A DNA stretch of 64,000 nucleotides from Thermococcus sp. 4557 (GCF_000221185.1 NC_015865.1:868001-932000); one strand, 5' to 3'. Positions 7,479-17,074 are shown, counted from the stretch's first letter. The notes: a model not told the origin generated them from the letters alone. Program-made: numbers and translations.

Positions 7479-9041
7479 CTACTCCTTTCCCTCCGGTTCT
7501 TTCACCGCTTCTGGTTCCGGAACGGCCCCGGCCTTCTCCCCCCTCGGCAGGAGGAACGACAGCAACGCGCTGATGACCAGCACGCCCATCATGAAAATTA
7601 TCGCGACCTTCATCGTGTCTATGAAGGAGTTGTTCACGATTTGGAGCACCGCGTCGTGGTACTCGGGCGGAATGTTGAGTTCCCCTTGCTGCATCTTGAT
7701 TATCCACTGAATCACGGCCTCCTTTATCTGCTCCTTGCTTCCCTCGAAGAGGCCGGACTCGTAAATCTGCCGGGTTATGCTGTGGATAACACCGAGAACC
7801 AGGACCGCACCGATGAATGCCGTCCCAAGGGACAGGCCAAACTGCTTCTGGGCGTTGAATATTCCCGAGGCGTCCGCCTGCTGCTCCGGCTTTGCCCCCA
7901 TCATAGCGAGGTTGGTTATCTGGGAGAATATCAGGCCAAAGCCAGTGCCGTAGAGGGCGAGGCCGATGGCGAAGTCAGAACCTTCCACGCCGGGCTTCAG
8001 GACGCGCAGGACGAGGTAAAGACCGAGGAAGGTTAGAACTATGCCAAGCTGGATTATCTGCTTCGGAGTGAGGTACTTCGCGAACCTCTGCCCGCTCAGG
8101 GAGAAGATGAACATCATTATCGAGAGAGGGACTATAACGAAGCCCGTCTCGATGGCGTTGTAGTGGAGATACTGCTGGACGAAGACCGGAACGGTGAACA
8201 TTATGCCCGCGAGGGTTATCTGGAAGAAGATGCTGACAAGATTTGCAACGGTGAAGACCTTCGACTTGAAGATGTCCACGTCGATGAGGACGTCCTCTCC
8301 CCGCTCCTTGCGCTTCTTCTCGTACTTCCAGAAGGCCGCCAGAACGACCAAGCCGGCGACCATGAGGAGAAGAACCGGCGGGTTCGACAGCGGGTCCATT
8401 ATGAGGACCGAGAGAGTCAGCAGGAACAGACCAACGCCAACGAGTGCCGCTCCGATAACGTCAAGCGTTATCCGCTTCTCAGGTTTATAGTCGGAGAGTA
8501 TCTTCATGTAGGCGAATATCCCCGCGGCGATGAAGGCTTCCATGAAGAAGCCGAGACGCCAGGTGATGTAGGTCGTGAAGAAACCGCCAATAATCGGGCC
8601 GAAGGCTGCCGCCGCTCCGCCGACGCCTCCCCAGACGCCGAAGGCGAAGGCCCTGTCCTTGCCGGTGTAAGCCTTGGTGATGTACGTAACCGTTGCGGGC
8701 ATCATCATCGAGGCGCCGATGCCCTCGAGGATGGACCATCCGAGAAGAAGAACGGCAAGGTTTGGAGCGAAGGCGGCCATCAGCGTTCCAACGGTGTATA
8801 TGACCAGCCCTCTGAAGAAAACCTTCTTTGTTCCCCAAATGTCCGCGAGCTTCGCACCGGTTATCATGAACGCCGCCATCACGAGGGCGTAGAGCGTTAT
8901 CGCACCCTGGACGCCGGAGACGGTCGTGTTCAAATCCGCGACGAGGGCGCTTATAGAAACGTTCATCATCGTCGTGTCGATGAACATTATGAAGAGCGCC
9001 GCGCTCATTATGATGAGAACTCCCCACTTAGACTGTCCCAT
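7479..9041 (-). CDS. MFS multidrug exporter, DHA2 (EmrB/QacA) family
   Basis: 520 residues from the ATG at 9041, which follows GGTGAACAGT; an upstream TTG/ATG extension to 9116 lies ahead of the promoter and is rejected. About 14 transmembrane helices. Family motifs are visible: the TM1 acidic LFIMFIDTTMMNVS, motif A-like GAKLADIWGTKKVF after TM2, and motif C-like GVWGGVGGAAAAFGPIIGG in TM5. Proton-driven export of hydrophobic compounds is the family role; the substrate is not visible. A 40-residue acidic tail follows the last helix. A two-helix small protein is encoded just downstream. Confidence 0.9.
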   Translation of the reverse strand: MGQSKWGVLIIMSAALFIMFIDTTMMNVSISALVADLNTTVSGVQGAITLYALVMAAFMITGAKLADIWGTKKVFFRGLVIYTVGTLMAAFAPNLAVLLLGWSILEGIGASMMMPATVTYITKAYTGKDRAFAFGVWGGVGGAAAAFGPIIGGFFTTYITWRLGFFMEAFIAAGIFAYMKILSDYKPEKRITLDVIGAALVGVGLFLLTLSVLIMDPLSNPPVLLLMVAGLVVLAAFWKYEKKRKERGEDVLIDVDIFKSKVFTVANLVSIFFQITLAGIMFTVPVFVQQYLHYNAIETGFVIVPLSIMMFIFSLSGQRFAKYLTPKQIIQLGIVLTFLGLYLVLRVLKPGVEGSDFAIGLALYGTGFGLIFSQITNLAMMGAKPEQQADASGIFNAQKQFGLSLGTAFIGAVLVLGVIHSITRQIYESGLFEGSKEQIKEAVIQWIIKMQQGELNIPPEYHDAVLQIVNNSFIDTMKVAIIFMMGVLVISALLSFLLPRGEKAGAVPEPEAVKEPEGKE

Positions 9042-9074
9042 ACTGTTCACCAGAGAATAATTAGGGGGAGCGAT

Positions 9075-9089
9075 GTTAAAAGATTTTGT
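9075..9089 (-). promoter_or_regulatory. Promoter of the MFS exporter
   Basis: ACAAAATCTTTTAAC on the minus strand, a BRE-like A tract and a TTTTAA box about 35 bp before the ATG at 9041. It supports the shorter start. Confidence 0.5.
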
Positions 9090-9132
9090 ATGAGAACCCA
9101 TTGGTGAGGGAATCAAAGGAGAGGGGTCAGGA

Positions 9133-10164
9133 TCAGAACTCCCTCTCCACTAAGAACTCGGCGAGCAGCTCCAGGTCCTTCCTGGCCTCGCTCTCCGGAA
9201 GAACCTTTAGGGCCTCGTTTGCCTCCTTCACGAGATCCTTGGCGTACTGAGCGGCGTAGTCTATGCTCCCGTACTTCCTGAGGAGCTCGATGGCCCTCTC
9301 AACCTCCTCCTTGACCTTCTCATCGTGAATGAGCGCGTCGCCCTTTGCATCGCCCGCGTACTTGCCGAAGACCTTCAGGAACTCGGCCTTGTCCTCCTCG
9401 CTCGCGTGGTCGAAGAAGTGGCTGACTATCAGCGTCTTCTTGCCCTTCCTTATGTCGCTGCCGACGGGCTTTCCGAGCTTCTCCTCGTCGGCGATGAGGT
9501 CGAGCACGTCGTCCCATATCTGGAAGGCTATGCCCACGTTCATTCCCCACTTGGCGAGAGCTTTGATGTACTCCTCGTTGTCCGTCCCGACTATCGCGCC
9601 TATCTCCGCAGAGCCCTCGAAGAGCGCCCCGGTCTTGCCGCTTATCATCTTGAGGTACTCCTCGACGGTTACCTCATCCCTCGTTTCGAACTCTATGTCG
9701 AGGGCCTGTCCCTCGCAGAGCATGTTGGAGGTTCTAACGAGGACGTCGAGGATTCTCGCCTTCTTCTCGGGGCTGACCTCCGCTTTGGCTATCGCCTCGA
9801 AGGCCTTGCTGAAGAGCAGGTCACCTGCCAGAATTGCCATGTTGACGCCCCAGAGCTTGTGGACGGTCGGCCTTCCACGCCTGAGCTCGTCCATGTCCAT
9901 TATGTCATCGTGAACCAGCGAGTAGTTGTGGATGAACTCGACGGCGGCTGCCGGATAGAGGGCCTTTCTCGGATCGCCTCCCACCGCCTCGGCGGCACGG
10001 AGAACTACGAACGGCCTGACGCGCTTTCCACCGGCGAGCGGATAGTGTCTGGATGCGTCGTAGAGGTTCTTCGGCTCCTTCTCAGGGATGAGCTCGAATA
10101 TAGCCGCGTCAACGTCCTTCGCCATCTCTTTAACCCTTGCGAACAGCTCATCGTACTTCCCCAT
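9133..10164 (-). CDS. idsA: Short-chain isoprenyl diphosphate synthase (FPP/GGPP synthase)
   Basis: 343 residues, all-helical prenyltransferase fold. Both aspartate-rich motifs are present: FARM as VHDDIMDMDELRRG and SARM as WDDVLD, with K and R residues of GKRVRP and RRGRP binding diphosphate. A tyrosine sits five residues before the FARM, as in the bifunctional FPP/GGPP synthase known from T. kodakarensis. It condenses IPP with DMAPP, GPP and FPP to make the C20 precursor of archaeol lipids. GGGTGATATA precedes the ATG. It follows RNase J and fni on the same strand. Confidence 0.95.
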   Translation of the reverse strand: MGKYDELFARVKEMAKDVDAAIFELIPEKEPKNLYDASRHYPLAGGKRVRPFVVLRAAEAVGGDPRKALYPAAAVEFIHNYSLVHDDIMDMDELRRGRPTVHKLWGVNMAILAGDLLFSKAFEAIAKAEVSPEKKARILDVLVRTSNMLCEGQALDIEFETRDEVTVEEYLKMISGKTGALFEGSAEIGAIVGTDNEEYIKALAKWGMNVGIAFQIWDDVLDLIADEEKLGKPVGSDIRKGKKTLIVSHFFDHASEEDKAEFLKVFGKYAGDAKGDALIHDEKVKEEVERAIELLRKYGSIDYAAQYAKDLVKEANEALKVLPESEARKDLELLAEFLVEREF

Positions 10165-10231
10165 TATATCACCCCGTGAGCGATGAAAGCAATCTAAAGG
10201 AAAAATAGGGCAACTCTTTATCAGTTTTACC

Positions 10232-11566
10232 CTACCTTATCTCGACCAGGTAGCCGTTCCGCGACACGAAGACGTCCCTGCCTATCAGGTAGCCCTCCTC
10301 CTCGGCCAGCTCCGCGTAGTGGGTGAGCATCCTGAACTCACCGTGGGCGGGAACGATGTTCTCAGGGTTCAGCATTCTGATGAGGTAGCGGTGGTCCTCC
10401 CTGCTGGCGTGGCCAGAAACGTGGAGGTCCTTTATCATCCTGACGTTCTTCATCTTGAGCTTCGTCTCAAGGACGTAGCGCTGGGCCTTGTTGAGTGGAT
10501 TCGGTATCGTTCCAGCGGAGAAAACCACGGTGTCGCGCTTGCCGATGTCGTAGAGCTCGCCGTTTGCCATTCTGGTCAGGACCGCCCCGGGCTCGCCCTG
10601 ATGGCCGGTGACCACGAGGAGGTAGTTCTCCCTCGCGCCCGAGACCTCCGCGAGAACCTTCCTTATGGCGTTGGGGCTCCTGACGGCGCGGGCGCCCTTC
10701 ATTCGTATCAGCCCGAGCTGCTTGGCGATGCCGGTGTATTTGGCCAGAGAGCGGCCCACAAAGACAGCCTGCCTGCCCATCTTGTTGGCTATCCATATGA
10801 GTTCCTGGAGCCTTGGAATGTGGCTGGCGAAGGTAGTCGCTATCAGCCCGTCCGCCTCCATGCCCTCGTAGAGGAAGAAGTCCTCCAGGAGCATCTGGGC
10901 AACGGCCTCGCTCGGGGTTTTGGTCGGCTCGGAGACGCGCGTGGATTCAGGAATGAGAACCTTGACGCCCTCCTTACCGAGCTCCTTGAGGCGTTTGTAG
11001 TCCGGCCTCTCGCCGAGGGGATTGTTGTTGTCGAACTTGAAGTCGCCGGTGTGGACGACCGCGCCCTCGGGCGTGTGGACGACCACCATTGCCGCCTGCG
11101 GTATCGAATGGGTTATCTGGACGAACTCGATGGCCAGGTTCTCGCTGACCTGGACTATCTCGCCAAACCCGGTCTCGTACATGGGGTTCTTGACCTCGAA
11201 ATACTGCTCGCTCTTGACCTCGCTCTTGGCGAGCTTTATTGTGTACGGCGTTCCGTATATGGGCACGTCGGGATAGTGGGGCGCGAGCTTGCCGATGGCG
11301 CCTATGTGGTCGAGGTGCCCGTGGGTGAAGGTTATCGCAACGACCTTCTTGTTCCTGAGAATGGAATCGTCCGGGATGGCGCCGAGCTTCTGGAGCTCCT
11401 TGGCCGGAAACTGCTGGATGTTGACGTCCTCGTGGATGAGAACGCGGTCGAGCCTTATTCCCATGTCGATTATGACGACCTCTTCCCTGCCGCCGTTGGA
11501 GTAGCCGACGGCGGTCATGTTCTTGCCGACTTCCTCGTAACCGCTAATGGTGTAGATTTTTATCAT
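10232..11566 (-). CDS. rnj: Ribonuclease J (archaeal, beta-CASP metallo-beta-lactamase family)
   Basis: 444 residues. The metallo-beta-lactamase signature HGHLDH is at residues 82-87, followed by later histidine and aspartate ligands (HTGDF near 170) and the beta-CASP insertion; the C-terminal half has SGHASREDH and PAHGEF motifs. Archaeal RNase J of Thermococcales is a 5'-3' exoribonuclease for RNA turnover. The AAGGAGGAATAGAT site is strong. It sits between fni and idsA, the order I recall in other Thermococcales, so an RNA-decay enzyme is cotranscribed with lipid synthesis genes. Confidence 0.95.
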   Translation of the reverse strand: MIKIYTISGYEEVGKNMTAVGYSNGGREEVVIIDMGIRLDRVLIHEDVNIQQFPAKELQKLGAIPDDSILRNKKVVAITFTHGHLDHIGAIGKLAPHYPDVPIYGTPYTIKLAKSEVKSEQYFEVKNPMYETGFGEIVQVSENLAIEFVQITHSIPQAAMVVVHTPEGAVVHTGDFKFDNNNPLGERPDYKRLKELGKEGVKVLIPESTRVSEPTKTPSEAVAQMLLEDFFLYEGMEADGLIATTFASHIPRLQELIWIANKMGRQAVFVGRSLAKYTGIAKQLGLIRMKGARAVRSPNAIRKVLAEVSGARENYLLVVTGHQGEPGAVLTRMANGELYDIGKRDTVVFSAGTIPNPLNKAQRYVLETKLKMKNVRMIKDLHVSGHASREDHRYLIRMLNPENIVPAHGEFRMLTHYAELAEEEGYLIGRDVFVSRNGYLVEIR

Positions 11567-11683
11567 ATCTATTCCTCCTTACGCCCCCAGGCCTCTCCTG
11601 AGGCGTGGGGCTGCGTTGGTCTTAGTTGTGGGCAGGGGTTTAAAAAGGTGTGCATTCCCGAGAACCGAAGAAGGGGATAAAAA

Positions 11684-12802
11684 TCACCGGCTCCTCAGGT
11701 AAGCCGGCAGGTCGATCCTCTGCTCAAGCCACTCCCTCGTGAAGCCCGTAACCACGAGCGGAACCTTCCTGAGCTCCTCGACGTTCCTCGCCCCGACGAG
11801 GAACATGGCGTTCCTTATCTCCTCGATGTAGCGCTGGAGGACTTTGATTACTCCATCGACGTCGCCCTTCACGGCCGGCTTGAGGAGGGGCAGCGCAACG
11901 CCGGCGAACGTAGCACCCATCGCCAGAGCCTTCGCCATCGTTATCCCGTCGCGCATTCCGCCGGTGGCTATAATCGGCAGGTCGGTGGCGTAGCTAACCT
12001 CTGCGACGCTTATTGCAGTCTTAATTCCCCAGTCCCAGAACCTGAGGGCCATGTTTCTTCCTATCTCGTCTTTTGCTCTGTAGTACTCAACGCCGCTCCA
12101 GCTCGTCCCGCCAAGGCCGCCGACATCAATCGCGTCTATCCCGATGCTCTCAAGCCTCACCGCAACCTCCATAGAAACGCCGGCACCGGTTTCCTTCGCT
12201 ATTATCGGGTAGGGGAACTCGGCCTTGAGCCCAGCTAAAGCATTAAGAACGCCCCTGTACTGGGTATCGCCCTCCGGCTGGACGCTCTCCTGGAGCGGGT
12301 TCATGTGTATCGCCAGAGCGTCTGCCTGAATGGTCTCGACGGCCTTCAAAGCCTCCTCAATACCGTACCTGCCGGGCATCGTCTCGGCGAACTGCGGTGC
12401 TCCAAGGTTGCCGACGAGGAAAACATCGGGCGCGACATCGCGGACGTAGTAGCTCTCCCAGGTTTCGGGCTTTCTAATCATGGCGCGCTGACTGCCGACA
12501 CCCATTAGGATGTTCAGCTCCTGGGCGGCCTTCGCCAGGGTCTTGTTTATCTTGCCCGCCAGCTGGGAGCCCCTTGTCCCGCCGGTCATCCCGGCTATGA
12601 AAATGGGATAATCAAACTTCCTCCCGAGAAACTCGACGCTCAGGTCTATTTCCTCCTTGTCTATCTCGGGCAGGCTCATGTGGACGAAGTGGACGTCCTC
12701 AAAGCCGTTGGAAACGTGGGCCTGGACGTTTCTCTTCAAGCAGTGCTCGATGTGCTCAAACTTCCTGATGATCGTGAGTTCCTCCTTATCAAAAGCCTCC
12801 AT
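11684..12802 (-). CDS. fni: Isopentenyl-diphosphate delta-isomerase, type 2
   Basis: 372 residues from the ATG at 12802. FMN-dependent TIM-barrel enzyme that interconverts IPP and DMAPP in the cytoplasm. Visible signatures: [10 protein letters not shown] at the N-terminus, FIAGMTGG, the GVGSQRAM loop, HMNPLQE with its metal ligand region, AKETGAGVS, and the FMN phosphate sites [10 protein letters not shown] and ATGGMRDG. It is upstream of RNase J and idsA on the same strand and divergent from the tungsten oxidoreductase cluster. In relatives mvk and ipk are expected nearby; here they lie 5 kb away behind that cluster. Confidence 0.95.
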   Translation of the reverse strand: MEAFDKEELTIIRKFEHIEHCLKRNVQAHVSNGFEDVHFVHMSLPEIDKEEIDLSVEFLGRKFDYPIFIAGMTGGTRGSQLAGKINKTLAKAAQELNILMGVGSQRAMIRKPETWESYYVRDVAPDVFLVGNLGAPQFAETMPGRYGIEEALKAVETIQADALAIHMNPLQESVQPEGDTQYRGVLNALAGLKAEFPYPIIAKETGAGVSMEVAVRLESIGIDAIDVGGLGGTSWSGVEYYRAKDEIGRNMALRFWDWGIKTAISVAEVSYATDLPIIATGGMRDGITMAKALAMGATFAGVALPLLKPAVKGDVDGVIKVLQRYIEEIRNAMFLVGARNVEELRKVPLVVTGFTREWLEQRIDLPAYLRSR

Positions 12803-12882
12803 TTCAACCACCGAAGAGAGAATGGAGCAGAAGGTTAAGAGGTTTTTGGAGCACGGCAGAATTTCTCAACCACCCAGGCAAT

Positions 12883-12892
12883 GCTTATATAC
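12883..12892 (+). promoter_or_regulatory. Promoter of the tungsten oxidoreductase cluster
   Basis: GCTTATATAC, a near-ideal Thermococcales TATA box, 52 bp before the ATG at 12944. The predicted transcript start near 12915 leaves a leader of about 30 bases containing the GGAGGAATG site. Confidence 0.65.
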
Positions 12893-12943
12893 ATCAACGT
12901 AGGACTTGGTATATTACGAGCCATTTAACGGAGGAATGAAAAA

Positions 12944-14878
12944 ATGTCAACACCATCCGGGCCGAATGCGGGCAGTGTTCTAATCATCGACCTAACGAGG
13001 GAGAAGGTCGTCAAACGGGAAGTTTCGGCCGAGACCGTGAAGCGGTATCTCGGGGGAAGGGGGTTCAACTCAAAGGCCCTCTTCGACATGGTACCCGGGG
13101 GAATAGACCCGCTGAGCCCGGAGAACGTTCTCGCACTGGGCAACGGGACCTTCGCGGGAACGGCACTTCCGATGACGAGCAGGCTTCATATAAGCACCCT
13201 TTCGCCCCTCTCTGGCATCCTCGGAGACGGTAACGCCGGCGGCGAATTCTCGGCGATGCTGAAGTTCGCCGGCTACGAGCAGATAATCGTGACCGGGAGG
13301 GCCCAAAAACCGAAGTACGTGTTCATCGAGGACGACGAGGTGGAGATAAAGGACGCAGAGGAGCTCTGGGGCATGACCACCGGCGAGACCGTTGAGTGGC
13401 TGAGGGACAAGCACGGCGATGAGGTGAGCGTTGCGGGGATAGGGCCTGCCGGAGAGAACCTCGTGCGCTTCGCCACGACGATGGTGGACAAGTACCACTC
13501 CGGGGCGAGGGGAAGCGGCGCCGTGTGGGGCTCGAAGAACCTCAAGGCGATAGCGGTCATCGGGACGAAGGAGGTTGAGCCTGCTGACCCCGAGCGGTTC
13601 TACGAGATGGCCAAAGAAGATATCGACTACTTCAACCGCAACGAGTTCGTCAAGAGGATTTATTCAGTAATTGGAACCCACTACGGGCTGATACAGTGGT
13701 ACCCGAGCTGGAAGTACTTCCAGGTTCCTCTCAGCGCGGAGGAGCTGCCGATCGGGTTAAGGCCGCAGGATCTGGCCGAGTACGAGGTCGGGAGAACCCA
13801 GTGCTTCTCCTGTCCTCTCGCCTGCAAGGACGTTTACTACCTGCCGAGCACGGGCGAATACGGCACCTCAAGCGAGTTCGAGTCGATATACGCCCTCGGG
13901 AGCAACAACTGCGTAACCGATACTGAGGCGATCCTGCGGATGGAGCACATGGCGGACGAGTACGGTATGGACGTGATGACGCTCGGAGACACGATAGCCC
14001 TCGCGAGGCTCCTCCACGAGAAGGGAATCCTGAGAGGGGAGGATGTGAAGGGCCTTTCGCTTGAGTGGGGAGATGCCGAGGGACAGATCCAGCTCATCGA
14101 GATGACCGCCTATAGGAAGGGCTTCGGGGACAAACTCGCCGAGGGCTACCGCAATTTTGCAAAGCTCTACGGAGAGGAGGCTTTAGCCTACTGCTACGAC
14201 GTGAAGGGCGTGAACAGGGGCTGGTACGAGGTTGACTTCATCAACGGAATCTTCACCCTCTCCCACGCGACCTCGACGAGGGGGGCCGACCACCTGAGGG
14301 GACGCTCGTGGGCCTACTGGGAGAACGACAAGCTAATGGACATCGAGGCAGTTAAGGGGATGCTCAAAGCCGGCCTGCCCGACTACAGGAAGGACCCCGT
14401 CGGGGCGCTCATCTACGGCGAGAGGGCCTGTACCTTAGCCGATTCCCTCGGGAGATGCAAGGGCTCGATAAACAGCTGGCTCCAGGCGGTTCCGCTCGTC
14501 TGGAAGTATCCGGTCTTCAAGGGGACGGCGATGCTTCTGACGGCATTCACGGGTATAGAGTTCACAGAGAAGGACGTCATAGACGCGACCGACAGGATAT
14601 ACCTAACGGAGATGGCCTTCAACGTCAAGCAGGGGATCAAGAAGAAGCACTACGACGTCAAGTTCCCGCCCGAGTTCGCCGCGACGGAGAGGGCAAAGGC
14701 GCAGGTAAGGCGGCACTGGGGGCTCGTTGATGAGTACCTTGAAAGACGCGGGTGCGACGTGGAGACCGCCTATCCGAGGAGGGAAACGTTGGAAAGGCTC
14801 GGCATCGGCTACGTCGCAGATGAGATAGAGGGGAAGGAGTTTCCCGAGTGGGACGGCCCGGTAAGGGAGGTGGCCTGA
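12944..14878 (+). CDS. Tungsten aldehyde oxidoreductase family catalytic subunit (AOR/WOR family)
   Basis: 644 residues. The N-terminal domain has LGGRGFNSKALF and the tungstopterin-binding GSGAVWGSKNLKAI region (about 187-205). The [4Fe-4S] ligands are C287, C290 and C294 (CFSCPLAC) plus C505 (SLGRCKG), matching the C-x2-C-x3-C...C arrangement of P. furiosus AOR. The SHATSTRGADH motif is the second pterin site. The family oxidises aldehydes to acids with a tungsten-bispterin cofactor. It is longer than AOR (605) and close to GAPOR in length, but I cannot assign a substrate. It is the first gene of a four-gene cluster with two polyferredoxins and a FAD enzyme, so electrons probably do not leave only through free ferredoxin. 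Confidence 0.92.
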   Translation: MSTPSGPNAGSVLIIDLTREKVVKREVSAETVKRYLGGRGFNSKALFDMVPGGIDPLSPENVLALGNGTFAGTALPMTSRLHISTLSPLSGILGDGNAGGEFSAMLKFAGYEQIIVTGRAQKPKYVFIEDDEVEIKDAEELWGMTTGETVEWLRDKHGDEVSVAGIGPAGENLVRFATTMVDKYHSGARGSGAVWGSKNLKAIAVIGTKEVEPADPERFYEMAKEDIDYFNRNEFVKRIYSVIGTHYGLIQWYPSWKYFQVPLSAEELPIGLRPQDLAEYEVGRTQCFSCPLACKDVYYLPSTGEYGTSSEFESIYALGSNNCVTDTEAILRMEHMADEYGMDVMTLGDTIALARLLHEKGILRGEDVKGLSLEWGDAEGQIQLIEMTAYRKGFGDKLAEGYRNFAKLYGEEALAYCYDVKGVNRGWYEVDFINGIFTLSHATSTRGADHLRGRSWAYWENDKLMDIEAVKGMLKAGLPDYRKDPVGALIYGERACTLADSLGRCKGSINSWLQAVPLVWKYPVFKGTAMLLTAFTGIEFTEKDVIDATDRIYLTEMAFNVKQGIKKKHYDVKFPPEFAATERAKAQVRRHWGLVDEYLERRGCDVETAYPRRETLERLGIGYVADEIEGKEFPEWDGPVREVA

Positions 14879-15436
14879 ATGTTCGTGCTGGCGGTTATCT
14901 ACGAGAACTGCACCGGCTGCCACCTCTGCGAATTAGCATGCTCCTTCAAGCACCACAGCGTCTTCGACCTCTCGCTGTCGAGGATAACCATCCTCACCAA
15001 GCCCGAGGTACAGACATCGGTTCAGGTCTACTGCCTCCAGTGCCAGGATGCGGCCTGCGAGAGGGTCTGTCCAGTGGATGCGATAAGCAGGGACAAAAAC
15101 GGGGCCTACATCATAAACTACGACCGCTGCATAGGCTGCAGGGAATGCGCCTACGCCTGTCCCTTCGGGGCGATAAGCTTTGAGATGGAGGCGAGGCCGA
15201 TAAAGTGCGACCTCTGCGAGGGTGAGCCCGAGTGCGTGGCGGTTTGTCCACACGATGCCATAGTCTACATGGAGGAAAAGAAGGCCGTGAGGGAGCTGAA
15301 GAAGGCCAAAGCTGCCGGAGTTGCCTACGGACTCTACGGCGGGAAGGAGACGTCAGAACATCCAAGGAAAAAGGCGGAAGAGGCCGTTGAATACCTGCTG
15401 GAGCTCGTGGAGAAGAGCGGGGAGCTGGACGTCTGA
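14879..15436 (+). CDS. Polyferredoxin subunit 1, four [4Fe-4S] clusters
   Basis: 185 residues with 16 cysteines in four groups: C11/14/17/21, C52/55/60/64, C84/87/90/94 and C110/113/119/123, the DmsB/HycB-type four-cluster layout. A charged helical tail of about 50 residues follows. The start codon directly follows the stop of the tungsten subunit, with GGGAGGTGG ahead of it, so translation is coupled. Four-cluster subunits of this type accompany WOR5 in Pyrococcus and serve as AorA in bacterial NAD-linked AOR. Expected role: wire between the tungsten site and the FAD subunit. Confidence 0.9.
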   Translation: MFVLAVIYENCTGCHLCELACSFKHHSVFDLSLSRITILTKPEVQTSVQVYCLQCQDAACERVCPVDAISRDKNGAYIINYDRCIGCRECAYACPFGAISFEMEARPIKCDLCEGEPECVAVCPHDAIVYMEEKKAVRELKKAKAAGVAYGLYGGKETSEHPRKKAEEAVEYLLELVEKSGELDV

Positions 15437-15885
15437 TGGAGTACCTTCTCCACGTTCTGACGGAGAAGTGCACCGGCTGCATGGACTGCGTCGAGGCGTG
15501 CCCGGTCGAGGACGGGATCAGGGTGATTCCCCTTCCCACCCTTCCGGGGCGATGGGACATCATAGTCTGCCGTCACTGCAACCCAGCACCCTGCGTCGAG
15601 GTCTGCGAGTTCGGGGCGCTCAGCGTTTCGGAGAACGGAGCTGTGACCCTGAACCAGTCCCTCTGCACCTCCTGCAAGGCCTGCACTGCGGTGTGTCCAT
15701 TCGGCGCGGTCTTCCTAAGGCCCGACGGGACGATGGCGAAGTGCGACCTCTGCTCCGGAAGCCCAAGGTGCGTCGAGGCCTGTGAAGAGGGCGCCCTCCT
15801 CTACGAGAGGGTCGAGAGGAAGAGTGCCCTGATGAGGGAGAAACCTTCGGTGGTGGAGCTTCTCGAATTCAAGGGTCTGCGGTGA
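15436..15885 (+). CDS. Polyferredoxin subunit 2, four [4Fe-4S] clusters
   Basis: 149 residues, again 16 cysteines in four groups beginning C12/15/18/22 and ending with a CDLC...C...C group. It is a paralogue of the preceding subunit without its helical tail. The start overlaps the previous stop (TGATG), a coupled arrangement. Having two different four-cluster subunits in one cluster gives eight cubanes beside the one in the catalytic subunit, more than a single AOR needs; stacking or two separate exit routes are possible readings. Confidence 0.9.
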   Translation: MEYLLHVLTEKCTGCMDCVEACPVEDGIRVIPLPTLPGRWDIIVCRHCNPAPCVEVCEFGALSVSENGAVTLNQSLCTSCKACTAVCPFGAVFLRPDGTMAKCDLCSGSPRCVEACEEGALLYERVERKSALMREKPSVVELLEFKGLR

Positions 15886-15889
15886 GAGC

Positions 15890-17074
15890 ATGGAAGGGAA
15901 AATCGTGATAATCGGCGGCGGAATCGGGGGGCTCTACACGGCCTTCAACCTCATTGAAAACGGAATTGATGCGGGGGGAATAACCATCGTGGCCAAGGAA
16001 TGGCCGCACTACACGAGGAACCGCCTTGGGGAGATAGTCTCCAGGGGACTCTCCCCAAACGAGGCCGCACTCGGCCTTGCGGAGAACCTTCAAAGGGCAG
16101 GCATTGATGTTGTGGAGGGTGAGGCCGTCGAGCTCAGGGAGAAGGAAAAGCTCGTTGTAGTTAGAACCGGAAACGGAAAACGCCGGCTGAGATATGGCAA
16201 GTTGGTGGTGGCAACGGGAGGAAAGCCCTTCGTGCCCCCGATAAAAGGGATTGAGAGGAGGGGCGTTATCGGATTCCACGGCCGGAAAGACGTTGAGTTT
16301 CTCACCTCCCTACCCTCCGGAAGCAGGGTAGCGGTAATCGGGGCCGGGCTCGTCGGGCTGACGGCGGCGGTGGCGCTGAAGGAGAGGGGACACGCCGTCA
16401 CGGTGATCGAGGCGAGGGAGAGCATACTTCCCAGCATTTTAGCGGGAGAACTCTCGGAGTTCCTTGAGGAACATCTGAAATCTCTGGGGATACATGTTCT
16501 TACGGGTTCCCTCATGAAAGAGGTTGAGGGAAATGGAAGGGTAGAGGAGATAAAACTGGCGAACGGGAGGAGACTCGATGTAGATGCGATTGTTCTAGCC
16601 ACGGGTGTGAGGCCCAACTCCTCGCTTTTGAGGGACGATGGGAGGCCGATAGAGATTGACAGGATTGGGAGAACCGCGATTCCCGACGTGTACGCCCTTG
16701 GGGACTGCGCGATGAGCTGGGACTTCATCACCGGAAAGGCCGTTTACCGTCCCTTAGGCTTCGTCGCCGGACATTACGCGCGGTTGATAGCGGAGGAGGT
16801 CGCGGGGAAGGGTGCTCTCGACAGGGGAGTGATCCCTGCGGTCTACGAGAGGATTGGAAGGGCCGAAGTCTACTCCATTGGACTGACGCCCGGGGAAGCA
16901 GAGCGGCTCGGCTTTGAGGTGAAGGTGAAAATTTTGGATGGGCGGAACTGGAGGGAAGCCATCCTAACGGACGAGCGAGGGCGCGTGCTCGGATGGCAGA
17001 GGGTTCATCTCGGTCATTTCCATTCGATAGGCTCCGCGGAGGTGTACATAAAGATAAAGGAAGCCTGGGGATAA
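15890..17074 (+). CDS. FAD/NAD(P)-binding oxidoreductase subunit
   Basis: 394 residues, pyridine nucleotide-disulfide oxidoreductase fold without redox-active cysteines near the N-terminus. FAD site GGGIGG at residues 9-14, a second dinucleotide site AVIGAGLVG near residue 150 whose second strand ends in an acidic residue (VIEA), favouring NADH over NADPH, and the FAD ribityl motif YALGDCA near residue 265. It starts four bases after polyferredoxin 2. By position and fold it corresponds to AorC of bacterial AOR complexes, which passes electrons to NAD+. The convergent neighbour ends on the very next base. Confidence 0.9.
   Translation: MEGKIVIIGGGIGGLYTAFNLIENGIDAGGITIVAKEWPHYTRNRLGEIVSRGLSPNEAALGLAENLQRAGIDVVEGEAVELREKEKLVVVRTGNGKRRLRYGKLVVATGGKPFVPPIKGIERRGVIGFHGRKDVEFLTSLPSGSRVAVIGAGLVGLTAAVALKERGHAVTVIEARESILPSILAGELSEFLEEHLKSLGIHVLTGSLMKEVEGNGRVEEIKLANGRRLDVDAIVLATGVRPNSSLLRDDGRPIEIDRIGRTAIPDVYALGDCAMSWDFITGKAVYRPLGFVAGHYARLIAEEVAGKGALDRGVIPAVYERIGRAEVYSIGLTPGEAERLGFEVKVKILDGRNWREAILTDERGRVLGWQRVHLGHFHSIGSAEVYIKIKEAWG

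Noticed and set aside
7479-9116. 545-residue start of the MFS exporter
   Set aside because: The extra 25 codons overlap the TATA box and the GGTGA site that serves the ATG at 9041.
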